Part shown: piece by piece, positions 25,048 to 34,273 of the stretch | Layout of the letters: every line of letters starts with the position of its first letter | Numbering within the stretch: the stretch's first letter is position 1 | The notes under the pieces: generated by a model | Databases searched by the model: none | What the model was told of the DNA's origin: nothing | The model's input: only the letters and a program-made list of their open reading frames with translations | Translations under genes and position numbers: made by a program | Assembly: GCF_024584805.1 (NCBI RefSeq) | Contig: NZ_CP075715.1 | Coordinates: 5,448,526-5,512,525, forward strand | DNA length: 64,000 nucleotides | DNA from: Streptomyces sp. FIT100 | Lineage (GTDB): Bacteria; Actinomycetota; Actinomycetes; Streptomycetales; Streptomycetaceae | Direction: 5' to 3'

Positions 25048-27576
25048 TCACCGCTCTGTTACGGCCGGTTGACGGAGGGCGTCCGACAGCTCCGTGGCCG
25101 GGTTGCCGCCCCACCGTGCGTACGCGGGGACTTCCTCGCCCTTCATCAGGAACGAGTCGGGGGCGAGCACCGCGCCGTCGCCCATCGTCACGCCGTAGTG
25201 GACGTGTGCCTGGACGCCGAGCGTGCAGCCGGCGCCGATGGAGCTGTACGCGGACTTGAAGGTGCCGTCCTCCTGCGAATGGCACTGGATCTTGCTTTCC
25301 TGATTCAGCGTGCAGTCGTCGCCCAGGGCGGTCAGCGTCCGCTCCGTGATGGAGCAGCCGTCGTCGAAGACCCGCTTGCCGAGCCGCACTCCGAGAAGCC
25401 GCCATACGAGGTTCTTGAACGGGGTGCCGTTGAGGACGGCGAGGTATTCCTCGGGCACCTTCCACAACCGCTCGTGCCACCAGAAATACGGATCGTAAAT
25501 GGAGCACAACTGCGGCCGCAGCCGCCCGAACCGCAGCATGAGGCGCTCCGTGAGACTGAAGTAGAGCGCGGTGAACGCGAGCGCGGCCGCCAGGGACAGC
25601 GAGATCATCAGCTGTCCGTACACCCCGTACGTGTCGACGGCCGCCAGGCCGAGCAGGGTGAGTCCGAAGAAGTGCAGCCAGCGCACGAGCAGCCAGAAGA
25701 CCATCGTGCGGAGGTTGTAGCGGTTCTTCGCGGTGAGACTGCGGCGCAGTTCCTCGCCGTTCCTGAAATGGTCGAACCGGGCGTCGCGCTCCACCGTCCG
25801 GGGAATCTCGAAGCTCGGCGACCCGAGCAGGCCGACGCCCTCGCGCACCTCGCCGTCGAGCGGGATCATCACCTTCGTCGCGAGCAGGCAGTTGTCGCCC
25901 GTCCTGCCGCCCGAGGGATAGGCGATGTTGTTCCCGAGGAAGTTGTGCGGTCCGATCGCTGCGCGGGTCACGCGGAAGGACGTGCTCGAATAGTCGGCGT
26001 TGATGATGGAGAGCCCGTCGGCCACCATCGTGCCGCTGCCGACCGTGCTCAGGAAAGGCGTCTCGTGCGCCACCCTCGACCCGAAGTTCGAGCCGGTCTG
26101 CTCGACCCGGGACAGGTCGTACCCGACGGACTGCAGATAGTGCACGACGTACGAACTGTCGCCGAACAGCCAGGTGTAGAACTTGACATTGGTCATCCGG
26201 GATATCGCGCGGTGCAGTGAATAGCGCAGACCGTACAGCGGATAGACCTTGCCCGGCTCGATCAGCAGATTCATCAGCCGCGGCACGATCAGCAGGACGG
26301 CGAAGCCCAGTACGAGCGCGCCGAAGAAGAGGCCGACGGAGAGGATCAGGGCGTCGAGGTAGAGCCCGAGCGCCGTGAATTCCGCGAGTCCCGGACCGAG
26401 GACATGGCTCAGGGCCGGAACCTCGGACAGCAGCATGTAGGAGCCGCCGATGGTCAGTGGTATGTACAGGAATATCGCCTGCGCCGCGGTGACCAGGCCG
26501 AAGCCGAAGCGGCGCAGCGTGCCGCACTCCGCGCGCCCCACCCGTACGTAGTCGATGTCGGTGGGCTGTGCCGGGGAACCGTGCCAGTGCTCGCCGTCAG
26601 GGACCGACTGGCCGCTGTAGAGAGCGGACGTATGGCCGAGCTGGGTTCCGTCGCCCATCGAGGAGTTGATGTCGAGGACGGTCTTCTCCCCGATGAACGC
26701 ATCGCGGCCGATGGTGACGGATCCGGTCTGGATGCGCCCCGCGTACGCCCGGTAGCAGTGAAGGTGCGCCTCTTTCCGGATCACCGTGTCCGGACCGACC
26801 GTGAGCAGGTCCGTGCAGACGGGTATGGCGCGGGAGAGGATCGTGACGTTCTTGCCGAGGTGCGCGCCCAGGGCGCGCAGATACAGCACGTACAGCGGAT
26901 TTCCCACGAGGAAGATCATCGGGTTGGCGTGGACCAGGATCTTGACGGTCCAGAAGCGCAGATAGGCCAGGCTCCATACGGGGAACTCGACCGGCTTCCA
27001 CCGGCCGACGAGTATCCATTTCGCCACGATCGGAAAAGTGCATAGGCCAATGAATCCGAGGCCGCCGAAGACGAGCGACCGCACATAGACGTCGGCGGGC
27101 CCGGAGCCGTCGGCGACCCATTCGTATCCGCGGCCGGTGACGAGCCCGGCGACGAAGCAATAGCCGAGGAAGACAAGGAGTTGAGCCGCACCGCACAGGA
27201 CGAACGCCGCCGTGCTCCGGGGCGCCACCGGCGGCTCCGGTATCTGTTCCAGGGCCCCGGCGGAGCCCGGTGAGGCTTCTGCGAGGGCGGTGGCCAGACT
27301 GCGGATCGTCGGGTACTTGTATATGTCCTTCATTGATACCGACGGCAGGTCGGGATGCTTCCTGACCCGGGCGCAGAACTGTGCCATTACCAGAGAGTTG
27401 GCCCCGAGGTCATCGAAGAAATGGCTGTCGACCGACACCTGCTCGACGCTCACGACATCAGCCAGAACCTCGGCGAAGTCCCTTTCGGTACCGTTCGTCC
27501 AGCCCCGGTAGCTACGATGTGTGATTGCAGATTCATCTGGCTCAGGCGTCAAGACCTCGACAGATTTTTCCACCAT
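25048..27576 (-). CDS. Carrier-domain membrane protein with three beta-helix domains (Pls-like, no adenylation domain), copy 1
   Basis: 842 aa. Residues 30-110 are a phosphopantetheine carrier domain (FDDLGANSLVMAQF, Ser about 59). Six membrane helices follow in three pairs (about 122-190, 350-430 and 615-675). Each pair is followed by a hexapeptide left-handed beta-helix domain, such as VTIGRDAFIGEKTVLDI, GPHNFLGNNIAYPSG and GAGCTLGVQAHVHYGVTMG. This is the T-TM-C1-TM-C2-TM-C3 layout of epsilon-poly-lysine synthetase and the 'NRPS terminal domain' family, but the adenylation domain is missing. I infer that it makes peptide or isopeptide bonds at the membrane using residues loaded by the NRPS encoded next. 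Copy 2 lies at 28219-30762. Confidence 0.85.
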   Translation of the reverse strand: MVEKSVEVLTPEPDESAITHRSYRGWTNGTERDFAEVLADVVSVEQVSVDSHFFDDLGANSLVMAQFCARVRKHPDLPSVSMKDIYKYPTIRSLATALAEASPGSAGALEQIPEPPVAPRSTAAFVLCGAAQLLVFLGYCFVAGLVTGRGYEWVADGSGPADVYVRSLVFGGLGFIGLCTFPIVAKWILVGRWKPVEFPVWSLAYLRFWTVKILVHANPMIFLVGNPLYVLYLRALGAHLGKNVTILSRAIPVCTDLLTVGPDTVIRKEAHLHCYRAYAGRIQTGSVTIGRDAFIGEKTVLDINSSMGDGTQLGHTSALYSGQSVPDGEHWHGSPAQPTDIDYVRVGRAECGTLRRFGFGLVTAAQAIFLYIPLTIGGSYMLLSEVPALSHVLGPGLAEFTALGLYLDALILSVGLFFGALVLGFAVLLIVPRLMNLLIEPGKVYPLYGLRYSLHRAISRMTNVKFYTWLFGDSSYVVHYLQSVGYDLSRVEQTGSNFGSRVAHETPFLSTVGSGTMVADGLSIINADYSSTSFRVTRAAIGPHNFLGNNIAYPSGGRTGDNCLLATKVMIPLDGEVREGVGLLGSPSFEIPRTVERDARFDHFRNGEELRRSLTAKNRYNLRTMVFWLLVRWLHFFGLTLLGLAAVDTYGVYGQLMISLSLAAALAFTALYFSLTERLMLRFGRLRPQLCSIYDPYFWWHERLWKVPEEYLAVLNGTPFKNLVWRLLGVRLGKRVFDDGCSITERTLTALGDDCTLNQESKIQCHSQEDGTFKSAYSSIGAGCTLGVQAHVHYGVTMGDGAVLAPDSFLMKGEEVPAYARWGGNPATELSDALRQPAVTER

Positions 27577-27728
27577 GCGGGCCCCTTGAGAAAGTCGAAC
27601 ACCCGCCGGTCACTGCGACCGCCATTCGGTGTTCGCGCGCTCCGTACTCGCACTCCGGCTCATGGCCGGGTCGAGCAGTCCGGAGCCACTGTCGTGAGCT
27701 CTGGTCTGATCACCAAGTCACGATCTAT

Positions 27729-27763
27729 AGTCTCCGCCGTCCATCGCCGGGCTGCCACTCGAA
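27729..27763 (-). repeat. Upstream element of Pls-like copy 1, shared with copy 2
   Basis: This 35-bp segment matches 30833-30867 at 30 of 35 positions. It contains AGTCTCCGCCG and CGCCGGGCTGCCA on the plus strand. It lies 153 bp from the start codon. Conservation outside the coding region suggests a shared promoter or regulator site rather than simple duplication drift. Confidence 0.5.
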
Positions 27764-28157
27764 CTCGACCGTTCTGGTACGGCAGTAGCTGTTGCGCTGG
27801 TCGGCGTTGGCGTCGGCGCCGTCATGGGTATGGGTACATATGCAGGTGCACTGACCCCGCGAGTGGCGTGTACCGGGCTTTGGACGGGCGGACCGGCCGC
27901 ACGCAACAGTCGCCATTGGAGTTTTCTCGTCGGAAGCGACAACGCGGAGTCTTCTGCCCCTTATTCCGCTTCCTTCAAAAAAATTCCGTCCGACCGGCCG
28001 GGATTCCCCCGGTGCCGGGAATTTATGACCATTGTGTGACGGCGGCCATGCGGCGGCGACAGCCGCGGCGACAAAGGCGGCGACAAAGGGAAACGGATCC
28101 CGCCGGCCGGCGCCGGACCGCATCCTGCCCGCCACACTCCGTACGCACCCGCACGAC

Positions 28158-28195
28158 GAGCACGGGCGGCCCCTCGTGAGGGACCGCCCGTGCTC
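28158..28195 (-). terminator. Strong hairpin after Pls-like copy 2
   Basis: GAGCACGGGCGG pairs perfectly with CCGCCCGTGCTC, and the inner CCCTC/GAGGG extends the stem. It begins 23 bp downstream of the copy 2 stop codon. It implies that copy 1 and the genes after it need their own promoter. Confidence 0.75.
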
Positions 28196-28218
28196 GCCCT
28201 GCCGGCTGCTCGTCGCGC

Positions 28219-30762
28219 TCAGGTCACAGGCTGAGGCAGGGCGGGTACCTCGCGCGCTTCCGTGGCAGGGTTGCCGCCCCACCGCGCGTACGCGGGGACT
28301 TCCTCGCCCTTCATCAGGAACGAGTCGGGGGCCAGCACCGCCCCCTCGCCCATCGTCACGCCGTAGTGGACGTGGGCGCCGACACCGAGGGTGCAGCCGG
28401 CGCCGACCGTGCTGCGGTCGGACTTGAAGGTCCCGTCCTCCTGCGAGTGGCACTGGATCTTGCTTCCCGCATTCAGCGTGCAGTCGTCCCCGATGGTGGT
28501 GAGCGTCCTCTCCGTCAGATAGCAGCCGTCGTCGAACACCCGGCTGCCGATCCGAACGCCCAGCATGCGCCAGATCACGTTCTTGAAGGGGGTGCCGTTG
28601 AAGATGTTGAGGTACTCGTCCGGCACCTTCCACAGGCGCTCGTGCCACCAGAAATACGGGTCGTAAATGGAGCACAGGCGCGGTTGCAGCGCACGGAACG
28701 CCGCGATGGAGCGTTCCACCAGCACCCAGTAGAGCGTGGTGAAGGCGAGCGAGCCCGCCAGATACAGGGCGATCATGAACTGACCGAACACCCCGTACAT
28801 GTCGACGGTGGCGAGGCCCAGCAGCGTGAGCGCGAAGACGAGCAGCCAGCGCGCGAGGAGGAAGAAGGCCATCGTGCGGAGGTTGTAGCGGTTCTTCGCG
28901 GCGAGATTGCGGTGCAGCTCGTCCCCGGTCCTGAGATGGTCGAAGCGGCCGTCGCGCTCCACCGACCGGGGGATCTCGAAGCAGGGCGAGCCGAGCAGGC
29001 CCACCCCCTCCCGGACCTCGCCGTCCAGCGGCACCATCACCTTCGTCGCCAGGAGGCAGTTGTCGCCCGTTCTGGCCCCCGCGGGATAAGCGATGTTGTT
29101 CCCGAGGAAGTTGTGCGCCCCGATCGTGGTGCGGGAGACACGGAAGGACGTGCTGGAAAAGTCGGCATTCATGATCGAGAGTCCGTCGGCCACCATGGTC
29201 CCGCTGCCGACGGAGCTCAAGTACGGGCTTTCGTGCTGCACTTCGGTGCCGAAGTTCGAGCCCGTCTGCTCCACCCGGGCCAGGTCGTACCCGAGACCGC
29301 GCAGATAGTGGACGATATAGGAGCTGTCACCGAACAGCCATTTGAAGAACTTCACGTTGGTCATGCGCGCGATCGCCCGGTGCGTCGAGTAGTGCAGCCC
29401 GTACAGCGGATAGACCTTGTCGGGCTTGACCACCAGGTTCAGCAGGCGCGGCACGGTGAAGTGCACGGCGAGGCCCAGGACGATCGAGCCGAGGAACACG
29501 ACGAGGGAGAGGACCAGCGCGTCGAGGTAGAGCACCGACGAGGTCAACTTCACCGTGCCGGGCGCCAGCACCCTGTCCAGCGCCGGGACCTCGGTCAGCA
29601 CGATGTACGCGCCCCCCACGGCCAGCGGCACGTACAGGAGGAACAGCTGGAGCACGCTGGCCAGGCCGTAGCCGGCCCGCCGCAGCGCGCTGTGCGGCAG
29701 TGGCTCGACCCGCACGTAGTCGACGTCCGCGGGCTGCGCCGGGGAACCGTGCCACCGCTGGCCGGCCGGGACGACCTGGCCGCAGTAGAGCGTGGACGTG
29801 TGGCCGAGCTGCGCTCCGTCGCCCATCGACGTATCGATGTCGAGCACGGTCTTCTCGCCGATGAACGCGTTCCGTCCGATGGTGATCCGGCCGGTCTGGA
29901 TGCGCCCGCCGTCGGCCCGGTAGCCGAGGAGGAACGCGTCCTTGCGGATCACCGTACCGGCGCCGATCGTCAGCAGGTCGGTGCAGACCGGAACGGTGGG
30001 GGAGAGGATCGTGACGCCCTTGCCGATCCGCGCGCCGAGCGCCCGCAGATACAGCACGTACAGCGGATTGCCGGCGAAGAGGACCATCGGGTTGGCATGG
30101 ACCAGTGTCTTGACGGTCCAGAAACGCAGATAGGCCAGACCCCAGACCGGGAACTCGCCGGCTTTCCATCGCCCGATGAGGATCCATTTGGCCACGATCG
30201 GGAAGACGCAGATACCGACGAAACCGGCACCGCCGAAGAGGACCGACCGCAGATAGATCTCGGTCAGTCCCGATCCCGTGGACACCCACTCGTAGCCCCG
30301 TGCGGTGACAAGTCCCGCGAGGCAGCAGTATCCGAAGAAGAGCAGGAACTGAAAGATCCCGCACAGGACATACCGCAGGCGTCCCGCCGGTGCCGCCGTC
30401 TCGGGCGGCCCCGCGAGCGAAGGCTCCACGGCCGCGGGCTGGGAAGGCTGGGCGGCCTGGGCCTCCACGAGCGCCGTCGCCAGGCTCCGGACCGTCGGGT
30501 ACCGGTAGATGTCCTTCATCGACACCGACGGCAGGTCCGCGCGCTTCCTGACCCGTGCGCAGAACTGCGCCATCACCAGAGAGTTCGCACCGAGGTCGTC
30601 GAAGAAATGGCTGTCGACGGACACCCGTTCGAGGCACGCGACGTCGGCCAGCATCTCGGCGAAGTCCCTCTCGGTACCCGTCGCCGATTCGGAGTAACTG
30701 CGGTTGACAATCGCAGGTTCATCCGGTTCCGGCGTCAATACCTCGACAGGATTCTCGTCCAT
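28219..30762 (-). CDS. Carrier-domain membrane protein with three beta-helix domains (Pls-like, no adenylation domain), copy 2
   Basis: 847 aa, collinear with copy 1 and very similar over its whole length. The carrier domain (LGANSLVMAQFCARVRK, Ser about 61), six membrane helices and three hexapeptide beta-helix domains are in the same order. It keeps the shared blocks SIYDPYFWWHERLWKVP and SFLMKGEEVPAYARWGGNPA. The start at ATG 30762 has AAGGAG at good spacing; an open frame continues to 31788 but only overlaps the kinase gene in another frame. The two copies diverge most in the carrier-membrane linker (Pro/Ala/Gln-rich here). Two related synthetases could make a heteropolymer or act as a heterodimer. 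It is first in the gene series and has its own terminator. Confidence 0.85.
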   Translation of the reverse strand: MDENPVEVLTPEPDEPAIVNRSYSESATGTERDFAEMLADVACLERVSVDSHFFDDLGANSLVMAQFCARVRKRADLPSVSMKDIYRYPTVRSLATALVEAQAAQPSQPAAVEPSLAGPPETAAPAGRLRYVLCGIFQFLLFFGYCCLAGLVTARGYEWVSTGSGLTEIYLRSVLFGGAGFVGICVFPIVAKWILIGRWKAGEFPVWGLAYLRFWTVKTLVHANPMVLFAGNPLYVLYLRALGARIGKGVTILSPTVPVCTDLLTIGAGTVIRKDAFLLGYRADGGRIQTGRITIGRNAFIGEKTVLDIDTSMGDGAQLGHTSTLYCGQVVPAGQRWHGSPAQPADVDYVRVEPLPHSALRRAGYGLASVLQLFLLYVPLAVGGAYIVLTEVPALDRVLAPGTVKLTSSVLYLDALVLSLVVFLGSIVLGLAVHFTVPRLLNLVVKPDKVYPLYGLHYSTHRAIARMTNVKFFKWLFGDSSYIVHYLRGLGYDLARVEQTGSNFGTEVQHESPYLSSVGSGTMVADGLSIMNADFSSTSFRVSRTTIGAHNFLGNNIAYPAGARTGDNCLLATKVMVPLDGEVREGVGLLGSPCFEIPRSVERDGRFDHLRTGDELHRNLAAKNRYNLRTMAFFLLARWLLVFALTLLGLATVDMYGVFGQFMIALYLAGSLAFTTLYWVLVERSIAAFRALQPRLCSIYDPYFWWHERLWKVPDEYLNIFNGTPFKNVIWRMLGVRIGSRVFDDGCYLTERTLTTIGDDCTLNAGSKIQCHSQEDGTFKSDRSTVGAGCTLGVGAHVHYGVTMGEGAVLAPDSFLMKGEEVPAYARWGGNPATEAREVPALPQPVT

Positions 30763-30832
30763 GCAAGCTCCTTGAGGAAGTTGCGGCCACCAGTGTTCCT
30801 GAACTCTTGTCCGGCTCAGGGAATCACGCCCC

Positions 30833-30867
30833 AGTCTCCGCCGACCTCCGCCGGGCTGCCATTCGAG
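30833..30867 (-). repeat. Upstream element of Pls-like copy 2, shared with copy 1
   Basis: Partner of 27729-27763 (30 of 35 identical). Here it lies about 70 bp from the start codon, much closer than in copy 1. Apart from the ribosome-site region, the sequence around it is not conserved between the two copies. Confidence 0.5.
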
Positions 30868-30983
30868 GGCGATCACACCGGCACGGCCATCGGTGGGCCC
30901 ACCGCCGTGCACACGTATTTCGCGTTGGGCCGTGCGGGTGACGCACCCCCTGACCGGGAGCGCCGCGAACACCGTGCCCTGGA

Positions 30984-33098
30984 TCAGGTCTTCGCGCCGA
31001 TGTGATCGGAGCGCGCCACGAAGCGGGCGGCTCCCGCGCTCACGCGGAAAAGGAAACCGCCGCTGTCGTCGCCGCCCTGGAAGTACTGCAAGGTGGGTTC
31101 GAAGCTCACGCGGCGGGTGATGCCCTGCCAGGGGCGCCGCAGGAGCTCCGAGCGCAGCGTGGACCGGCCGCCGTCGCCGACGGCGCCGAGGCCGTGGGCG
31201 GCGAACCGTACGGCGTCGTACGCCTCGGCCGCCCAAGGCCCGGGCGCGCCCGCGTGGCGCGCGCGGAACGCGGCGGCGAACTCCTTCGTACGGGAGTCGG
31301 CGCCGGCGTCGGTGTATCCCGTACCGATCCGCCAGCCCTCGCCGACGCCGAGGAAGGCAGCGCCGAGCACATGCTCGCCCGCGACCCGGGCGCCCCGGTG
31401 GCCCGCGTCCCGCAGCGCGCGGGCGCACGCGGCGGCGCGAGCCGGGCTCACCCCCGCGAAGAGCACGGCGTCGCGGGGGCGTGCGGCGATACGGAGCGCG
31501 GCCGCGGCGAAATCCTCGTCCGCGGCGACCTCTTCCACCGCCGTCTCGCTGTCGAGCTTGCCGTGGACGGTGGTGATGCGGACCGTGGGCAGACCGTCCG
31601 CCTCGGTGGCCAGGTCGTGCACGATCACCGTACGGGCGGGTGCGGCGCTCCGGTTCAGATAGCGCAGCGCCGCGTGCGGGCCGAGGGTCCGCGTGGAGCG
31701 CAGCACGAGCGCGGTGGTGGTGTTGACCGCATTGAGCTCCTCGGTGTCGGCCTGGGTGACCAGCACGGCCAGCCGGGCCTTCGTGCACGGGGGCAGGGCC
31801 GCGGGCACGGTCACGTTCGTGCCCGCGGCGATCACCACGGACACGTCCGGATCGGCGGCCAGCCGCGCGGCCGCCCCGGCGCTGCCCGCCGCGCTGCCGC
31901 CGTCGTCGGCGGTGCGCAGCACGAGGTCGACGGTGCGCCGGGCGTCCTGGTTGTGCCGGTCGACGGCGAGGCGGGCGCCGCGCTCATGGGCGGGGAAGAA
32001 GGGGTCGCCCGGGCTGCCGAGCAGGGCGACCACGTGCCGGGGCCGCCGGACGGAGGCCGTGCGCGCGGACGCCCCGGGGCGGCCCCACTGCCACCATGCG
32101 CCCGCCCCGGCCGCCGCGGTGACACCGGCCACGGCCCCCGCGACGAGCAGGCGCCGGCGAGTGGGCGAGGGCCGCGGAGCGTCCACGGGAGAGGGCCCGG
32201 TCACCACCGTGGGGTCGGGCACGGGCAGATCGAGGACGCGTGCGCCACGGGCGGCGACCAGGGCGGGCAGCCCCTCGGGCAGCCACCCGGCCACACCGAA
32301 CTCTCCGAAGACCTCACCGAGTTCGCCCGCGCTCGGCCGCCGCTCCGGTTCCTTCGCCAGGCACCTCCGTACGGTCCGGTCGAGCCCCTCCGGCACGCCG
32401 TCCAGGTCCGGTTCCTCGTGCACCGTCCGGTACAGCACGGCCGCCGCGCCACCGGTGCCGAACGCGGGCCGCCCGGTGGCCGCGTGGGCGAGTACGCAGC
32501 CGAGCGAGAAGACGTCGCTCGGCGGACCCACGGAGCGCCCACGGGCCTGCTCGGGCGAGAGGTAGCCGGGGGAGCCCACGACGGAACCGTCTGTGGTGAG
32601 CGCGGTCGCGCCGACGGCCCGCGCGATCCCGAAGTCGATCAGGCGCGGCCCGTCCGCGGCCAGCAGCACGTTGGCCGGCTTGACGTCCCGGTGGACCAGC
32701 CCGGCCGCGTGCACCCCGCCCAACGCCTCGGCCAGCGCGGCACCGAGGCTGCGCAGCTGCGCCCCCGGCCAGGGTCCGTACAGCGCGACCGCCTCGGCGA
32801 GGGAAGGACCCGGCACATAGGCGGTGGCCAGTCACGGGGCGCGGGCGTCGGCGTCGGCCGCGACGACCGGCACGGTCCACCGGCCAGTGAGACGCGCGGC
32901 GAGCTCGGCCTCGCGGCGGAAGCGGGCGCGGAAGCCCGGGTCGTCGGCGTACTCGGCGCGGATCACCTTCAGCGCGCACCAGGCGCTGTGCGGCGAACGC
33001 GCCAGATAGACGACGCCCATGCCGCCCGCGCCGAGCCGGCGCAGCAGCCGGAACCCCGCGATGCGGGACGGATCCGACGACCGCAGTGGTTCGCTCAC
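30984..33098 (-). pseudogene. Transmembrane Ser/Thr protein kinase with periplasmic-binding sensor, broken by an in-frame TGA
   Basis: Reading through one TGA (32832-32834) gives a single 704-codon frame. The N-lobe has [12 protein letters not shown] and the ATP lysine (CALKVIR, residue 44). The catalytic loop HRDVKPANVLL, IDFGIAR and GSPGYLSPEQA follow. A membrane segment (LLVAGAVAGVTAAAGAGAW) then leads to an extracellular domain of about 400 residues like branched-chain amino-acid binding proteins. The stop separates residues 1-88 from the rest at a place where related proteins read APWLATAYVP, so TGG to TGA is the simplest change. GTG 33098 has GGGGGAGGAG. It is either a real nonsense allele or a sequence error. 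A product starting internally would lack the ATP lysine. Confidence 0.8.
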
Positions 33099-33251
33099 TG
33101 CTCCTCCCCCTTCTCCGCCCCGGCCGGCCCGTCGCCGGCACCCGCTCGCCGGCCTTGCCCGCGTCGCCTGCGTCGCCCGCCTGGCCTGCGTCGCCCGTGT
33201 CGCCTGCGTCGCCCGCCTTGCCCCGGCGGTGGATGTCGGCGGCGACGAAGC

Positions 33252-34040
33252 TCACTCCCTTGGCCGTGTCGCTGGTGACCGCGGAGTCCTCCTCCTCGCT
33301 CCGGCCCGCGCCGTGCCGGCCACGGTGACCGGCCCGACCCGGAACTTGAACCAGTCGAAGGGATGCCCCTTGCCCTCACCGTCGACGATCCACTCCCCGG
33401 ACTCCGTCAGATCGTCCTCGGCGACCGCGGACCGCGCGTCGCCGTACGCGTCGACCCGGGAGTACAGCCCCCGCACGCGCTGCGTGGCGTTCAGCCGCTG
33501 CTCGGGACAGCGCAGCGCCGACTCCAGCGACCCGGCCATGTCACGCCGCGCCGCCACGGCGTCCTGATGCACGGTGACGGTCAACGACACGTACACCGGC
33601 CTCTTGCCGCCCTTCCCCGGCAGCTCGAACCCCCGGGTGAGGCTGGCCAGTACGCTGCCCGGCAGCGCCTCGCGCCGCCACAGGCAGTCCCCGCCGAGCA
33701 CGGCCCACTCGGCCGGATCGCTCTCGAACGGCTCGCGCGCGCGGAACCCCGTACCGAAGTAGTCGGGCCGCACCCCGACCTCACGCACGAACGCGGCCGC
33801 CTCGGCCCGCGTCCTCGGCGCCCGGTCCTCCGCGAGCGTGTACGGCTCACTCGTGGGCGACGCGGACGCGGAGGGCGAGGCCGACGCGGAAGGCGATACC
33901 GAGGACGACGCGCCGGGACTCTCCTCGGCCCCCCTCGGCTTCCCCTCCGCCCCGGGCCCACTGCCCGCCCCGCCGGTACACCCCACCACCAGCAGCCCTC
34001 CGGCCGCCACCGCGGCCAGGGCCGGTCTCCACCCGACCAT
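33252..34040 (-). CDS. Secreted lipoprotein upstream of the kinase, C-terminus apparently frameshifted
   Basis: A 262-aa frame from ATG 34040. The signal peptide ends in a lipobox (LLVVGC), followed by a Ser/Ala/Pro linker with SPSASASP repeats and a compact domain ending FKFRVGPVTVAGTARAGA. The last 17 residues (RRRTPRSPATRPRE) are atypical. The -1 frame continues sensibly as SEEEDSAVTSDTAKG and [12 protein letters not shown], then collagen-like AGDAGD repeats. A third frame ends EKGEEQ with a TGA overlapping the kinase GTG. I infer that the original gene ran to 33095 and was coupled to the kinase, and that two single-base losses (or errors) disrupt it here. Confidence 0.7.
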   Translation of the reverse strand: MVGWRPALAAVAAGGLLVVGCTGGAGSGPGAEGKPRGAEESPGASSSVSPSASASPSASASPTSEPYTLAEDRAPRTRAEAAAFVREVGVRPDYFGTGFRAREPFESDPAEWAVLGGDCLWRREALPGSVLASLTRGFELPGKGGKRPVYVSLTVTVHQDAVAARRDMAGSLESALRCPEQRLNATQRVRGLYSRVDAYGDARSAVAEDDLTESGEWIVDGEGKGHPFDWFKFRVGPVTVAGTARAGARRRTPRSPATRPRE

Positions 34041-34240
34041 GCATCACTCCCGCCCTGCGCCCGCACCCTTGTACGAAGTGTGGCGCATGTGAACGCGGTT
34101 GGGATGTCAACTGCCGTACAGAGACGCGTAGTTAAGTCCCACGACGCCGGCACACGGCACGCCGGCCACACCTGGTTCACCGGGGGCGGGACCGGGCCGG
34201 GCACCGGAGTCGGCCCACCGGATACGTTCCGGAGCCGGCC

Positions 34241-34273
34241 GGGTGCGCCCCGCCGCCACGGCGGGGCGCACCC
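34241..34273 (-). terminator. Perfect 15-bp hairpin terminator
   Basis: GGGTGCGCCCCGCCG and CGGCGGGGCGCACCC pair perfectly around a three-base loop. The hairpin begins at the base after the stop codon of the minus-strand gene ending at 34274. Confidence 0.8.

Larger units (their letters stand above)
27577..28218. other. Intergenic region between the two Pls-like genes
   Basis: These 642 bp contain no convincing gene. The right end holds the terminator of copy 2 (28158-28195). The left part holds the probable promoter of copy 1 and a 35-bp element shared with the upstream region of copy 2. Around 27966-28025 there is an A/T-rich patch (seven A residues) beside imperfect GC hairpins. Short open frames here, such as 27718-27942 on the minus strand, are compositionally biased and lack a ribosome site. 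Confidence 0.6.

Noticed and set aside
21790-26220. A 1476-codon plus-strand open frame opposite the NRPS and Pls-like genes
   Set aside because: It is antisense to genes with clear domains and high third-position GC, has an Arg/Gly/Gln/His-rich biased composition and no recognisable domain. It is a compositional shadow.
28032-28130. CGGCGACA-type repeats between the Pls-like genes as a CRISPR or tandem array
   Set aside because: Units are short, irregular and without spacers; they are GC-biased microsatellite-like sequence.
30763-30983. A minus-strand open frame joining the Pls-like copy 2 to sequence upstream (to 31788)
   Set aside because: Beyond 30762 the frame only mirrors the kinase gene in another frame, and ATG 30762 has a strong AAGGAG site equivalent to that of copy 1.
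32832-32834. TGA in the kinase as a selenocysteine or programmed read-through codon
   Set aside because: The position corresponds to tryptophan in related proteins, not cysteine, I see no selenocysteine-type stem-loop after it, and frameshifts in the neighbouring lipoprotein point to decay or error instead.
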